This document shows positions 1-11,494 of a DNA stretch of 64,000 nt, piece after piece. The notes under the pieces were generated by a model that was not told where the DNA came from, did not search any database, and saw nothing but the letters and a program-made list of their open reading frames with translations. A program made the position numbers and the translations under genes. Location: contig JACAXG010000132.1 in assembly GCA_018881555.1 (NCBI GenBank), positions 1,769,176 through 1,833,175 of the forward strand. The letters are read 5' to 3'. The stretch comes from Amblyornis subalaris (Eukaryota > Chordata > Aves > Passeriformes > Ptilonorhynchidae). Position 1 is the first letter of the stretch. The number at the start of each line of letters is the position of its first letter.

Positions 1-930
1 TAAATACCAGGAAAAGAAACACTGCTCATTCTTTATTTTTTGCTGTATAGTCTAAAGCTGAAATAGCTGGTAGATCATCCAAGGCACACATTGGTTTTGT
101 TAGAAATCTCAAATCATATTAAACATTTTGAGGAGCTGCTTCTTCAATTGTTGTCTCTTTAAATTGAGAATTGTCAGCCCTTTGGTATGAGTGTCACAGT
201 TCTTTATTTAAAAAGAAAAAAAGGTTTGCTATCTTTTGGAATTCACAGCTTCTAAACCATCCCTCAATCCATCAGAGAGCAATTGGAACAAGACTGGTAT
301 TTGCCCAGTTGATATCTAGTGCTGGCTGCTTCGCTTTTTCAGAACAACTTTGCTTTTCCTTCCCTTCCACTTGGGCTGTCACTGGAGGAAGAGATCAGAG
401 AAAAGATGTGTGGCTGGTTATTCAGAAATCTACAGTCGTCAAAACCTGCCATCATCTTATTTTTAATAAGAAATGAGCTAGTGAAAGTTTCCTATTTTAA
501 TTCTTTTTTTTTTTTGCTGCTGTGCTAGAGGACTGACACAGGGGATGGGAGCTTCTGGTTGCAGCCTGGGAGGGCAGGCTCGGTTTGGTTGACATCACCT
601 GAGCTTCCCAGTGCTGAGCATCCACTGTCCTTAAATCTCCTGCCCTGCACTTGCCTTTAAACCCCAAAGCAGCTTATGGAACCTAGGGGTTGGTTGGGGT
701 CCTGGCTCCCCCAGCCCTTTCCAGCCCTTCCACCCAGGTGTGGGTGAGGTGGAGACGAGTGGTCAACAAAATATACAAAAAGGACTCAAAAATCACAATC
801 ATTTTGGAAAATGAAGCGAAACCTGCTTCCAAGGAGGCTGAGGTTTATCTGCTTTGCATTTTGACCATTTATGGGGTTCTNATGGGTCTCTTTAAAAGCT
901 GTTTCACTCTGCTGTTCAATAAAAAGCATA

Positions 931-944
931 TTTACCATAGCAAC
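931..944. promoter_or_regulatory. RFX X-box-like imperfect palindrome
   Basis: The sequence tttaccatagcaac matches the RFX-family X-box pattern (GTTRCC, AT, RGYAAC) at every position except the first. RFX factors bind such sites in promoters and enhancers of ciliary and immune genes. Only the word match is seen here; there is no promoter nearby that I recognise, so function is inference. Confidence 0.3.
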
Positions 945-1091
945 CACTTAGGCCATGAGGAACATATACTACCTCCGAGATGGAGGCCACCTTCTGCAAG
1001 AGCCACAGCTGGCATTTGTAATGTGATCTTTTGTGCTACTTACAATGTTGAAGGGAGAGGAGGCGGAGGAGGGAGTGAGGGGGAGCGCAGT

Positions 1092-1110
1092 GGGTTTTTG
1101 GGAGGGGGGG
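1092..1110 (+). other. Canonical G-quadruplex motif
   Basis: Runs GGG, GGG and a run of seven G are separated by TTTTT and A. The run of seven can supply two G triplets with a one-base loop, giving four G3 tracts with loops of 5, 1 and 1. It sits at the end of a purine-rich stretch (about 1053-1112) with several more G runs. Such motifs are common in bird GC-rich non-coding DNA, so function is not implied. Confidence 0.5.
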
Positions 1111-1744
1111 AAGTTCTGCAAGGTTTAATGTTTATTTCTAGCAGCAAACTGTTTTGCCTTGTTCTGTTAAAATACATAAATAAGGGGCAGCTTTTTCCAC
1201 CCTTTTTCCTGGCACCGACCCCAGTCCACATTAATTTTGTGGAGTGAAAATGGTTTTATTTTTTGGTAAATAAAGTTAGAGCGGGTAATGGCATTCAGNG
1301 GAGATGAAGTGGCTGCAGATGCCAGTTGGCCTGGGATGTGTCAGGCATCGCTGGTGTCCCCGTGGCTGCTGCTGTGCCTGCCCACAGCANCTGGGCTGCT
1401 CTTGCACAGGGCTCTACACCCACTTCTGCATTTGAGAAACCGCAATCAGTCCTTTTGTGGAACAATGACGGGTGTTTCATGGCCATGCTGATGCTTCCGT
1501 GCGAGAGTAATGTGTAGGGGTAGAAACTGGATCTCTACCCTCACTGCTGTGTCTTGTCTACCCATCAAGTGTACCTATGCCAGTTTTTCATCTTTAAATC
1601 AGTTGGGCTGCCCTGAAGATCTGTAGGAAAATGCTAACACCTGCAAATCACTTCTTATCTTTCCCCTATCTCTGAGATCAGGATTTGAGGCTAATCTTCA
1701 TAGCTGGATTACAAAGAGAGGGAAGGAGAGTGTGGGGGCTTGGG

Positions 1745-1860
1745 GTTTTTTTCCCTTTTCTTTTTTTCTTCTTTTTCACTTTATTTATTTTTTCCCTTTC
1801 TTTTGCCACCGCCTTTTTATTTCCCCTGCCTTTTTTTTTCTTCTTCCTTTTTTAACACTC
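1745..1860 (+). repeat. Pyrimidine-rich low-complexity stretch
   Basis: This segment is almost entirely T and C, with long T runs broken by CCC and CTT words and only short interruptions (for example near 1778-1790 and 1806-1812). The first 33 bases are pure pyrimidine. It is low-complexity DNA with no gene. Confidence 0.75.
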
Positions 1861-4800
1861 TTTCTTCTCAGTGCTTGGCTGTGANTACCACAAGCTCCGT
1901 GTCGGGGCTGTAGCCTTTACTCCCAGCTCCGATGAAACTCCCCTTAGGAGTTCAGTTTAATGACTCAAGGCTGCATAACATGGCTGTCTATAATGTCTTA
2001 AATAAAATCTGTTCTATTTGTCAGCCATCCTCCTTTCAGATTGGTTTAAGAACATTAAGTTAAGACTACAAAAATTGAAGCAAAAGACCAGCATGAATAA
2101 TTTGGCTGGATTGCTGCCCCCAGTGCCGAGGGCTGGGTTAATACTGCTTTTTCATGGTGCTTGAGAGAGTCTCCAAGGCCCATAATGAGAAACAGAATAT
2201 TAAACTGAAATTATGTTCAGTATGTCTTGAGGAAGGTACAGCATGAGGCTTCATTTAAGACCAGTGCATTTATTTACATTTAGGTGCTTCACTTGTCTGG
2301 TAAGACTTTCTGCATCTTGCTCTGGCACAGTCATGCTGCTTATCTGTGTCCAAAGGTGAAAGAAAACTGGGGGAAAAATTGTTTTAATAGTACACTATTA
2401 AGCTTGCTAGGTCAAAATTTTGACTTCAGCCTGCAGATAGTACTATTTTGAGGCTGGATTGTTTTTAAGTATTTTTATGGTTATTTCCCCTCTTTTTTTC
2501 TGACCTTTGGTTTCATTGAAGGTATTAAGCCTTTGTAAAACATTTTTAGCAGGAAATTTTGGGTGTAAGGCAGACCCCAGTTGGGTGCTTTGCTCTCAGG
2601 GGGTAGGGTGCTAGTTGTCCTGAAATCCTATGGTCAGTGTGCACCTGGTCTGATCCACATGTGTGCTGCCAGCATGGTGATACAAAATCTGCTCACNGCA
2701 GAAAGCAAGCTCCTTTAAAACCTTTTTTATCTATGTGCATTCCTACAACCTTAAGGAGAAAACCAGTGCTGCTCTTCCCTGTTCTCTGCAAAGTAAATAC
2801 TCTGATTCAGACATACCTTGTTTTGGGCAGGAGTGTGGGTGCAAGGCCAGTCCTGGGATCCTGCCTCCTGCAGGCTGTGCAGCTTTCNTTGTACCAGGCA
2901 AAAACATTCAGAACCCAAAATGATGGTGGCTCGGTACAATATATTCCCTATAAAACAGTAAGAGGTTTAAAAAATTCCTGCATTTTGAAGTAAATGTCAA
3001 TGTTAACCTCGGGGGGAGGACTTCCAGTACTTTTTGGCCTAAAATGTAAGGAACACAGCCATATAGTAGACTGAATCACCAAGAACAAAGAATCACTGTG
3101 CAGTAGTGTATCTAATTTTTTTCTTTTTTTTTTTAAAGAAAGTAAAAATGTTTTTTCAAAACAGAATATGACAAGCAAAACTGAAGGCAAAACCATCTGA
3201 AATGTACTGACTGTTCTCAGCCTCTTCGATGTGCATGGACAGTGGGTGTCTGGGACCTCTGGGTTGTTTGGAGAGAGCAGGAGTTTTTTCCCAGAGCGGC
3301 TGGAGTTGAAGCTGCACAGTCTGTACTGCTTGTTCAATAGTTTTTTTTTGTCTCATGTGGTTTGTTCTTCTGCATTTTTAAAGAAAAGACAAATACCTAC
3401 AAGTAATAGTTAGGTTTATCTTTGCTAGATTTTAAAATGCACCTAGAGTGTCACCTCAGACAGGCCAGAAGTGGGGTGTATCCAGACATACGTGCCGTCC
3501 TGTGTGTATGGAGCCATCTGGAACCATGATCTTGTAACTTCCACTCACAGTACTCCAAGAGGGCTTTTAAAGCTCTTGCTTTGTTTGTCTTTAATGTTTT
3601 GGCGTAGAGAGACTGCTCTTCCTCTGCAGTAACCTCTTGAGATGTTCTTGGATTCCAGGCTGCCTGCACCTGTGATAGGACACCTTCTTCCCTCCCCACA
3701 GATCTGCGGAGTGATCAGGAACATGGTGGTGTTGTGGGTGGAAGGGTTTGGGTGGACACCATTGATGTCAGTGCTTGGTATTGAGAAGGACACATGTGGG
3801 CAGGAGGAGAGGGCTGTGTCTGAGCTGCACTGGTACCCAGTCAGTCCCCGATGGCTGGTAGGTCACACCTTGCTGCATGGACCCAACACACAGCTCCCTG
3901 AGACTCACACTGCAGAAACACCNACGCAGACTTAATTGGAGAGCTCCTTTAGTGACTCTCTCCTTTCTAATACTCTATACTTTATTTGGCTAATTGCTCT
4001 GGCAGTTGCAAAGTAAATAAAATGTTTCATTAATACATGCCCAAAAGTGTGCAAACATCTTGTCCTGAATTTTTGGAGCTTCTTGGAATTAAGCCACAGA
4101 ACAAATTAAACTTGCTGAGAATTTTGTGGCTAAATCTTTCACCACTAATTCCTTTTGATTTTTTGTCGGAGAGGGTTCTGTTTAAAAAAAATCTGTGTAC
4201 AAACCAGAATGTTTAGGGCTAAGTATAGAATTCACCTACCGGCAGCCCAATAAAATTGTTTTGGATGGATTCCTACAAAACACACCCATTATATTCAGTA
4301 CCCATTAAATATGAATGGGAACCTAGTGCTTGGTTTGTGTAGAGCACAGAAGAAATGTGGGCTCCTTGAAAGTAATTCACTTGGTAATTCGATATGTTTG
4401 CAGAATAGTTCAGACTTTAGGGGACTGCTTCATGCCCTTGTGTTTGCTCTGTAACACAATGTCCGTCCTCTACAGCCCTCATTTCAGTACTGGAGGTAAC
4501 TCCTCTGCTGTAACGCTGAGACTGGGGAAATGTGCAGGCTTGTACCTCTTACTGTGAAGTGAGCAGGAATTTAATGCTTCTGCAAACATCAGTCAGCACT
4601 AAAGCACCTTCAGAAGACACCTTGGGGCTGGATTGGCAGCTGGGATGAATTGTCACGCTTGGTTGTAGTCAGGAGATCTGTGAGTAGCTCCAAGAACTCT
4701 GAAGTATTTAGATGCTGGGATATTTCAGCTGTGAATAAATGCTGTAAAATGTGTAGTACTGCCAACCCCAATTGTTCTAGGATCATGAGTCAGGCCTCAA

Positions 4801-5900
4801 AAGATCATGAGGATTTGTGGGGGGGTTTTGTGTGTTGTTTTTGTTTGTTTTCTGTTTCTTAAATAATACATTTTGTGTTCTCTTTATTTGTTCTGTTTCC
4901 TGAGCCTGCAGGGTATACTCTGCTCAATCTCAAAGTTTTCTCTACAGCAGTTTGTGAGCTTGCTGTGTGCTGTAAGCGGAGGCTGAGGTTCTTCCCTAAA
5001 CACTTGACTTCAAGGCTACCACGCCTTGAAAAATAGCAAGTATTGCTAGACTGGCTGTAAAATTGTAGGAGTTAGCAGCCCTAAGTGTTGCTCCAGGAGA
5101 AGGCAGCCAAGTAAGAGTGTTAGGATATGCTCAGCACAATCAAAGCTTAGTCTGTTGAGCATCCATTTCTTGTGAGTCAGCTGGCCTGACTTTAGGAGAA
5201 CCTGGTCCTTGGTGCTGGCAAAGGCTCTGGTTCATGAGTGCTGGGGCACCTTACCTTGTGATGGATGGCTGCAGCACTCCCAGACAGGCCCAGTCTTCTC
5301 TGACCCTACTGGGGACAGCTCAGCAGGTCTTCTGACGCAGCAGGTTTATAGCCCAGGATATTGCAGTGAACCAGCATTGGTTTTAGTTTCCTGAAGGAGC
5401 TGTGCAGTCTTGCATCGGAGTTGGAGCCCTGAGATTTGGCATTTTGGTTTGTTATGACACACCAAAGTATATCTCTCTGACATATCTGAGTACTGAAGTT
5501 CTCTGGGTGAAGAGGAAGGAAGACCAAAGTTTGCTCATCAGAGATCCTTAAGATGTAGCTGTGCTGCCTTCAGTGTAGTTGGAAGAGCATCTTCTGCAGG
5601 ATTCCCTCGTGCATCTTTTGTTTATAAAATACCCCCTGTGTCCCGAATGTGACACAAATAGGATACCTAAATTCTGGCCCTTTTTGACTAGCTAGTCTGG
5701 GATACAACAAACCGGCAGAGAGCAACGTTTCAAGGTACAAACCTAAACTGGGAAGGCGGTTTAGGAGAGTATTTCAGCACAGAGGAGCGCAGGCTGCATT
5801 TTGGATTCGCTCGCATGGCAGTTTGTTGTGCTGGAGCATGCATATTAAATGAACTTCTAGGGACTGGTGTGGGCCTACGATTAAATGCCATCAGGCAGTC
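1861..5900. other. No gene seen; unannotated non-coding DNA
   Basis: No exon, RNA gene or datable repeat could be supported. Open frames are all short (up to about 130 codons) and without domains. A perfect AP-1 word (TGAGTCA) lies at 5173-5179 and can pair with a following CTGACT, but one 7-mer is expected by chance at this scale. AT-rich words near 5836-5855 precede the CpG cluster that starts at about 5930. Confidence 0.7.
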
Positions 5901-5929
5901 AGCTCTCCGGCAGCAGGGCAGTTGTGCCA

Positions 5930-6290
5930 GGCGGAACGGAGAGGACGCAGACGGTCCGTCCCCGGAGCCCCGCGCGGGCGCGAGGGCTGCAGCAGCAGCA
6001 GCTCGGCCTTGGCAGCGGGCGAGGAGCCGCAGCAGCGCCGGGTGATGCTGCAGAGCCAGATGGGTGAGCCTGTCAGATCAAAGTTGATNTGTACAGAGGG
6101 TGGCAGACTTGGCAGGGCTGCTCGCCGCAGGTCCTCCTCCCCGCGCACCCTGTCTGCGGCTGAAGTTTGTGGCTGGATTCAATCTGGAGCTTAGAGAAGT
6201 AGGTACTGAATAATGCAGCCTCCTCTGGAGCCAGAGCCCGTGCCGACCGCGGAGCAGGAGCAGCCATCATGTGTAGAGCAGAAGATTTAA
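5930..6290 (+). promoter_or_regulatory. Small CpG-rich cluster; possible promoter or first exon
   Basis: CpG is dense here compared with the rest of the window: about 17 CpGs fall between 5933 and 6045, with more at 6120-6160 and 6245-6255. A short CAG run lies near 5988-6001. Two ATGs are each followed closely by a splice-donor-like word: ATG at 6045 with donor gtgagc starting at 6064, and ATG at 6269 with donor gtatga starting at 6293. In birds, unmethylated CpG islands mark promoters, so a first exon on the plus strand is plausible. I do not recognise either short peptide start (MLQSQM or MCRAEDLM), no matching second exon was found in the window, and an isolated CpG cluster can also be an enhancer or an old repeat. 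Confidence 0.35.
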
Positions 6291-6420
6291 TGGGTATGAT
6301 ATGGCCCTGGCGCTTATTTTTTCCCAAATTTCTAGAACCACAGTCTTCCCTTTCCGGTGCAGCTTTGGGGTTGTTGACGCAGAGTGGAAAAGCCCAAATA
6401 CGCAGTCGAAGTAGCTGTCT

Positions 6421-6597
6421 CAGAATAACTATTCCTCATTATCTCTCCATGCGGCCACTCTTATTCAGCAGTAAGAGGTCCTTTGTGTGGTTTAGCTTAA
6501 TCCGCTTTGGAAACGGATTAAGCTAAATCTCACAAAGAAACTCTTAGTGCTGAATAACAGTGTCCACACGGAAAGATAATTCGAAATAGTTGTTCTG
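6421..6597. repeat. Long imperfect hairpin, probable MITE (DNA transposon remnant)
   Basis: Arms 6421-6504 and 6514-6597 are reverse complements: by my count 70 of 84 positions pair, around a 9-base spacer, and the inner 17 bases (6488-6504 with 6514-6530) pair almost perfectly. The flanks outside 6421 and 6597 do not pair, which defines the ends. No coding capacity is present. Nearly full-length palindromes of this size are typical of non-autonomous DNA transposons. The words (ttattc, aattcgaaat and similar) remind me of palindromic Harbinger-type MITEs known from turtles and crocodilians, but family assignment is from memory and uncertain. The mismatches between arms suggest an old copy. 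No clear target-site duplication could be read. Confidence 0.7.
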
Positions 6598-9500
6598 CGT
6601 TTTTCAATTCACACTTGAGCACAAAAAACTTTCCCGTGCAGATGAGCCCACTTGAATAGGAACCACCTATTTTCTGTCTAAACAAGTTCTGTGTACTGTG
6701 TCCAGGTGCTGTAGTAAAGTAAACAGCATGTATTTTTCATTTAAAAAGAAAGGAAGGAAACTGGCATTTCTGGACTCAGGACCATTTGTTTGCAAAGTTG
6801 CTCAAGCCCAGGATTATTGCTTTTCTCACCAGTTCATGTGGTTTGGGATTAGATTATTCATGGGATACTTTACTTTCTGGACTATATAGACATTTTTACT
6901 CTCCTATGAAAGGAACTGGAGCTACCTTGTAAGCCACTGCATAAAGAGAAGGAAGGATGATTTCTGCTTTGCCCTATGCAGACCTGTTTGGCAAGGGGCA
7001 GACCCACTTTGGAAAGCCTTAGGGGAGTTTGAGATGTTACAAATGACAAGGAGCAATGCCTTTGAAAACAATCTCCCACCCCTAATCTCTCCCCAAGCAG
7101 TGTTCTGTGCCTATTTTCACCAAAGGAAGCTCGAAATCTTTGTCAGACAGATTTTGGGTTTGGATATGCAGTGGGCTGGTGGCAGGGTCTGGTTCCAGGG
7201 GAACGTATCTTGAAGCTTTGCTCGTACCTGACAGATACCTGTGAGTAAAGTCATTCNGCACTTTCCCGAGGTGGGGAAGCATTGCTCATTCCTCTGTTTC
7301 ACTGGTGTGGCCAGAACAGATGTTAAGTAACTTTCCCAAGTTGATCTTGAGAAACTGATGATTTCCGCATCTGGATTTTAGAGGCAAGGAAGAAAGCCTG
7401 TAGCCCCACAGGAAAGAAAAAAAAAACCAAAACCAAACAAAAAAACAGGTTTTGAAATTTAGACTTAAAATCCTAACACATATCAGACCTTAAGGGAAGG
7501 TTATTTTTGGTGTTACTTAGGTCCTTTAGGTGTCAGATACACCTTATGCCTCATCTCTTGGAATTACTAAGTTTGGGGGAGCTGAACCAGTCCTTCCTCT
7601 ACCTTGGCAGGCAGCAGCCATGCACCCAGGCTCCCATCTGTGGGAATGATGTGTACAAAATGAGGGGTAGGCTGGTAGTGGGTTGTGGACATGCATGGTT
7701 TGAACATGTTTGTGTGCATACAAGAGGAACGATGCTTTCTGACTAACTTCCCTGATGGAAGTAAGAAGTAATNAAATCTTTGGGTTGAGGTTTGGTTTTN
7801 GGGGTTTTTTTTAGTTGAGTTTTTTCCCCCAACCTTATCCTTCTACCTTCTTGGTGCAGATTAAGGACCTGAAGGTGTCTGTGGGCCCTGCAGTGCAGGC
7901 CTGCAGAGAGAGGTGGGTCTGTGCTGGGTTTCCTAGGAGAGGCGAGAGGTTCTCTAACATGCATTTTTCCTGTTGGCACGACTCAAAGACTTCTCAACTG
8001 CTATTACTGTGGAAACTAGCTTCCCCTTCCTTTTTACTTTTTAGGCCTTGATTCAAGGAATCATTAAANATGTGTTGATGTCCTTTGGTGTTCAGGACAA
8101 CACCTAAGCATGTGCTCGAAGTATTGTCTTGTGTAGTGACACTTTTCTGAGTTGGGGTGCTGGAAATGAGCATTTATGTGCAATAAAATCCCTTCTTGAG
8201 AGATGATTGTGGCCTCTCCCTGTCCCCCAGCTAGTAAGTACTGAGAAAAGAAAGAGGGAGAGAAGGAATAGTGTGACCTGAACTCTTCTCCCCTGGAGCT
8301 TGTCTTTGTGCTGACATATTTATTCCCAGGGCTGTAGGAGTAGTAAGGGACAAGCTGAAGAAGGGTTTGATCTCTTGTTGCTCATCTGCCCACTGGGAAA
8401 TGGACAAAATCTGTCCATGGTCTCCTCCCCTGGCTGGAAGGATAGTCTGGGAGAGGAAAGAAAACAAAAAAATTTTGCCCTGTTCTGTGCCTGCAGAGCT
8501 CTGTAATGTCAGTACTGAGTGTTGTGGGCATGTGACTGCCCTGTAATAAGGAAATGATGTTTTATGGAGGAAAGCAGAATGAAGAGACCTGAAAGCCTCC
8601 AGACTTTCTTAGTGTGCACTTATGGCTGTGAACACTTCTCCNGCCAAGCAGCTTCCTGGAAGCAGTATCATTAGAAAACCCCAAATGTCTGCAGTGAAGT
8701 TTTTCCTGGCGGCAGAACTTCTGTCACTGCATGTTGGGCATGTCTACGTGGTTAATTAATATTAAGCAAGCAAGAGTTTGAATTGCTAAAGCCATAACTG
8801 CTGCGCATTGTCTCCCCATCTCAATGCTTTTCAGGCATGTCCAGCTCTTTGGAGGGAAGTCGTTTACTGGACATGAAATAACCTGTGCCCCATTAAAGGG
8901 CTCTGATGTCCAGGACAGGTTACTTTGGGATAAACTCCGGTGTGAATCTGAGGCANTGCTGGTTGCTCCACAATTGCTGCTCGAGGGGTAAACGTGAGGC
9001 AGCAGCTGCCGTTTGGACTGGAGGTGTCCAGAGCCGAGCGTGTGGCCGGGCAGTTACAGAGGTGCTGTAAGACCTCGCTGGGGCTCACCCTGCAGGAACT
9101 TGTTGCGCTCGTCATGCCCGGGGCACGTCCAGGGAGCGTCCACTTGCACCAGAGATGGACTGTTAAGCTCTATTCCTGCGTAGGCAGCGCTTGGACGCCT
9201 CAGATCACTGCGCTGAGGAGTCTGGGGGATGAGTAAACAGTGAGAAAGTGTGAGGGAGCAGTCCCAGCACTGGTGGGAGAGGAGAATGGCCAAAGATCTG
9301 GGGCTGTGTTCTTGTCTGGGCAACTCAGCTGCTCCATGCCTGGGTGCCCAGCTGAGCTTGTGGCTCTTGAATTAGAGCATCATCCTGCTCCCATTTGCTG
9401 GTGTTTGGGATTGGGTGCCATAATCTGGGGTTGGAAAATTGGATATCCTTCCATTCCCGAGTGCCATTCAAGTGTGATAGTGACTTCTCCCCGTGGACNC

Positions 9501-10343
9501 AGTTTCCACTGATGTGATTGTGTAATGAGCAGGTCAAAGCACTTGGTGCAAATTAAAGATAATTTCATTATCACTTTATTGTTACCTGTATTTAGGAAGA
9601 AAAGCAGATTGTTGTCGCTGCCTCAGGTCGCCCAGATCCAGGGGCGATGGGGCCGTGCAGTGCCTGGCACAGCAGTGGTTGGGTAGCCGTACGTGTGTGG
9701 TGTGACGGGCACCGTATGCTCACGTCCCTTTCCCAGGAAGGTAACGTGTTCTGCATAGCAGATCATGGCAAAGCTGGAAGCGATGTACAGCTCCCCTGAG
9801 TCTGAGTTCACAGTCCAAACTGGTAGGCTAGCCTGTCTTTGACATGCATATTTAATGCTGTAGTTGTCTTTGCATATTTTGCTGGAGGGGACTAAAGGCA
9901 AAAAAAAACCCCGGTTGCTCACCTGTCCTTCAGCACAGGTGAGCTTTGCACTTTTTCCCTTGGACATCTGTGAGACATTTAAAAGAGCATCATGGGTTCC
10001 TGACATCAAAGAGTTAATAGCAGTGAGTGGGTACAATAGCTCATTAGGACTTAAACGTGGGCTGCAAACTCAGAAATCTTGATAATTTTGGTCTATAAGG
10101 ACACTGAACTTTCAACCCTAGTTCAGCAATAATAAATGCCTGTTAAGTAAGGCTTCCTTTTATGAAGAGAGGGTGGATGGATGCATTTCAATGGGCTTTA
10201 AAAGTATTGCTACTCGTTTCAGTGTCTGCTGGCCAAATGCATCCGGGCATGGGAAGGCATTTCAAGATCTGCACAAAAAGCACTTTGAAGTATAACCTTT
10301 GTGAGCATCTTAGGTAAACCTGACTGCAGTTGGGAGCAGCACT
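6598..10343. other. No gene seen; one MIR-like piece and A-rich run
   Basis: This stretch holds no supportable gene. It contains a MIR-like piece at about 7300-7385 (listed separately), an A-rich run near 7417-7446 and scattered single unresolved bases. A minus-strand open frame of 137 codons at 9623-10036 has no domain that I recognise and is rejected as coding. Local GC rises near 9000-9200 without a clear CpG cluster. Confidence 0.65.
7300..7385 (+). repeat. Degraded MIR/L2-type SINE tail
   Basis: The segment around 7318-7380 keeps the order of words found in the shared MIR core and tail: a gttaagtaact block, then a ttcccaag block, then a region ending in gcatctggatttta. This is the region that in intact copies reads gaggttaagtaacttgcccaag. 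It is heavily diverged, as expected for an amniote-age SINE. The edges are approximate. Confidence 0.45.
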
Positions 10344-10386
10344 TTATCTATTTATCTGTCTATTTATTTATTTATTTATTTATTTG
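10344..10386 (+). repeat. (TTTA)n simple repeat
   Basis: This is a tetranucleotide microsatellite of TTTA units; the first copies are imperfect (TCTA and TCTG variants) and the later copies are perfect. The downstream flank is a T-rich then A-rich stretch near 10386-10438. It is likely length-polymorphic. Confidence 0.9.
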
Positions 10387-10887
10387 GAAGTATTTTTCTT
10401 TCAAAGTTGCTTTAAAAAAAAAACCAAACCAAAAATAAACCTGTGAGCAATTAAATGAAAATGCAGTTTTGAAACTTTGACCCAAAGTGAAAGGTGATGG
10501 TGTATGTTTGCTTTTTGCGTGGATGTTTTCATAACCAAATATATCAGAGCTGATTTTTGAAAGCAGGGAAGGTGAAGCTGTGCTTTGGGATAGAGCTCAG
10601 GGAGCTGCTCAGGCCGACAGCCCTGCCACCCTGGAGAAGAGGGGCTCAGGCACGTAGCCGTCCTCCAGCCCGTGCTGGCTGTGCCCACAGGAATCCCAGT
10701 GAGGAGCTCAAAAATTTTTAACAGCCCTTTTGTTTACCTGTAAAAGGCTCCATTGTGGGGACTAAGATTCAAAACAAATCTCGAGTGGCTGCAAGGTACC
10801 ACTTCATAAGCTGCAGTCTTCCTTGCCTTGAGTTTGCAGGTCTTGATTCAGGCGGGCTCTGCTGAGGTCCTACGTGGGACTTGAAGT
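10387..10887. other. No gene seen between two microsatellites
   Basis: This 500-base interval contains an A-rich run near 10412-10438 and otherwise mixed sequence. A minus-strand open frame of 95 codons is present, with no recognisable domain. I see no RNA gene or transposon. Confidence 0.65.
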
Positions 10888-10904
10888 TGTGTGCGTGTGT
10901 GTGT

Positions 10905-10950
<46 letters not shown>
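10888..10950 (+). repeat. (GT)n dinucleotide microsatellite
   Basis: About 63 bases of GT repeat, interrupted once by a C near 10894 and once by CT near 10909-10910, with a perfect run of about 40 bases after that. Alternating purine-pyrimidine DNA of this length can adopt Z-form. It is likely polymorphic. Confidence 0.95.
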
Positions 10951-10953
<3 letters not shown>

Positions 10954-11029
10954 ACCTCGCCTCTCGGAGAGAGCACGAGAGAGACCTCCGTGAAGAGAGT
11001 GACAGGGTTTGATATAAACCAGCAGGACT

Positions 11030-11330
11030 GCATTGCTGCCATTATTCGACAGTAAACCCTTTCACAATGCCATATGCTGTGCATTCCAGCGCAGCAGCGG
11101 AGGGTGTGATATAGTTAAAGCACACTCGGCAAACAGGAAACGCTGGTGACCGCTGTGTGTGCTTTTCATGGAGATAAAGTATTGAGAGCGTAACGAAGGA
11201 AAAAAAAAGTGCTGGGAATGGGGGGAGAGGACGGCAGGGGTGAAGGAGAGGGATATATTTTGGGCCCGACGCTGTGGTCATTATGGAAACGCGGGCAGGA
11301 AATGCAGCCGCGAAGCGGCCGAGAAAATGC
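11030..11330. other. CpG-containing conserved-looking block
   Basis: This block keeps scattered CpGs (for example near 11047, 11096-11100, 11129, 11192-11197, 11268-11273 and 11290-11326) in otherwise average DNA, and includes a short inverted repeat gccgcgaagcggc near 11307-11320. Retained CpGs with no repeat signature often mark constrained or unmethylated regulatory DNA. No gene is seen. The call is by eye and unsupported by alignment. Confidence 0.25.
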
Positions 11331-11417
11331 TGCTTTGCTCCAAGATGTTTGTTTTACTCCATTACATGTATTTTCTAGTTTACTGCTGGGTAGCGAGAGT
11401 GGGTGTGTATGGTTTTG

Positions 11418-11494
11418 GTTTTTTCCTTTTTTTTTTCCTTTTTGTTTTTGTTTGCTTTGTTTTGTTTTGTTTTAATTTATTTTATTTTTAAAGT
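11418..11494 (+). repeat. T-rich low-complexity stretch with TTTTG units
   Basis: Almost all bases are T, broken by CC and by repeated TTTTG units around 11440-11475 and TTTA units at the end. It is a simple low-complexity tract with no coding content, although it gives Phe-rich chance open frames on the plus strand. Confidence 0.85.

Larger units (their letters stand above)
1..1744. other. No gene seen; unannotated non-coding DNA
   Basis: I see no coding exon or RNA gene here. The longest open frame (690-1247, plus strand, 185 codons, crossing an unresolved base) has no recognisable domain and includes a low-complexity Gly/Ser stretch, so I read it as chance. The stretch does hold an RFX-like X-box at 931-944 and a G-quadruplex motif at 1092-1110, listed separately. 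The remainder is ordinary mixed-composition vertebrate non-coding sequence. Confidence 0.7.

Noticed and set aside
690..1247. 185-codon open frame, plus strand
   Set aside because: It crosses an unresolved base and contains a low-complexity Gly-rich stretch encoded by a purine-rich repeat. No domain or splice context was found.
5173..5180. AP-1 word TGAGTCA
   Set aside because: A single 7-mer match is expected by chance several times in 64 kb.
8050..8165. Possible ancient repeat containing a cctaagcatgtgctcgaag-like word
   Set aside because: It recalls a palindromic repeat common in turtles and birds, but the match is too short and too diverged to call.
9623..10036. 137-codon open frame, minus strand
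   Set aside because: It looks less compositionally odd than the others, but there is no recognisable family or splice structure, and the length is compatible with chance at this GC content.
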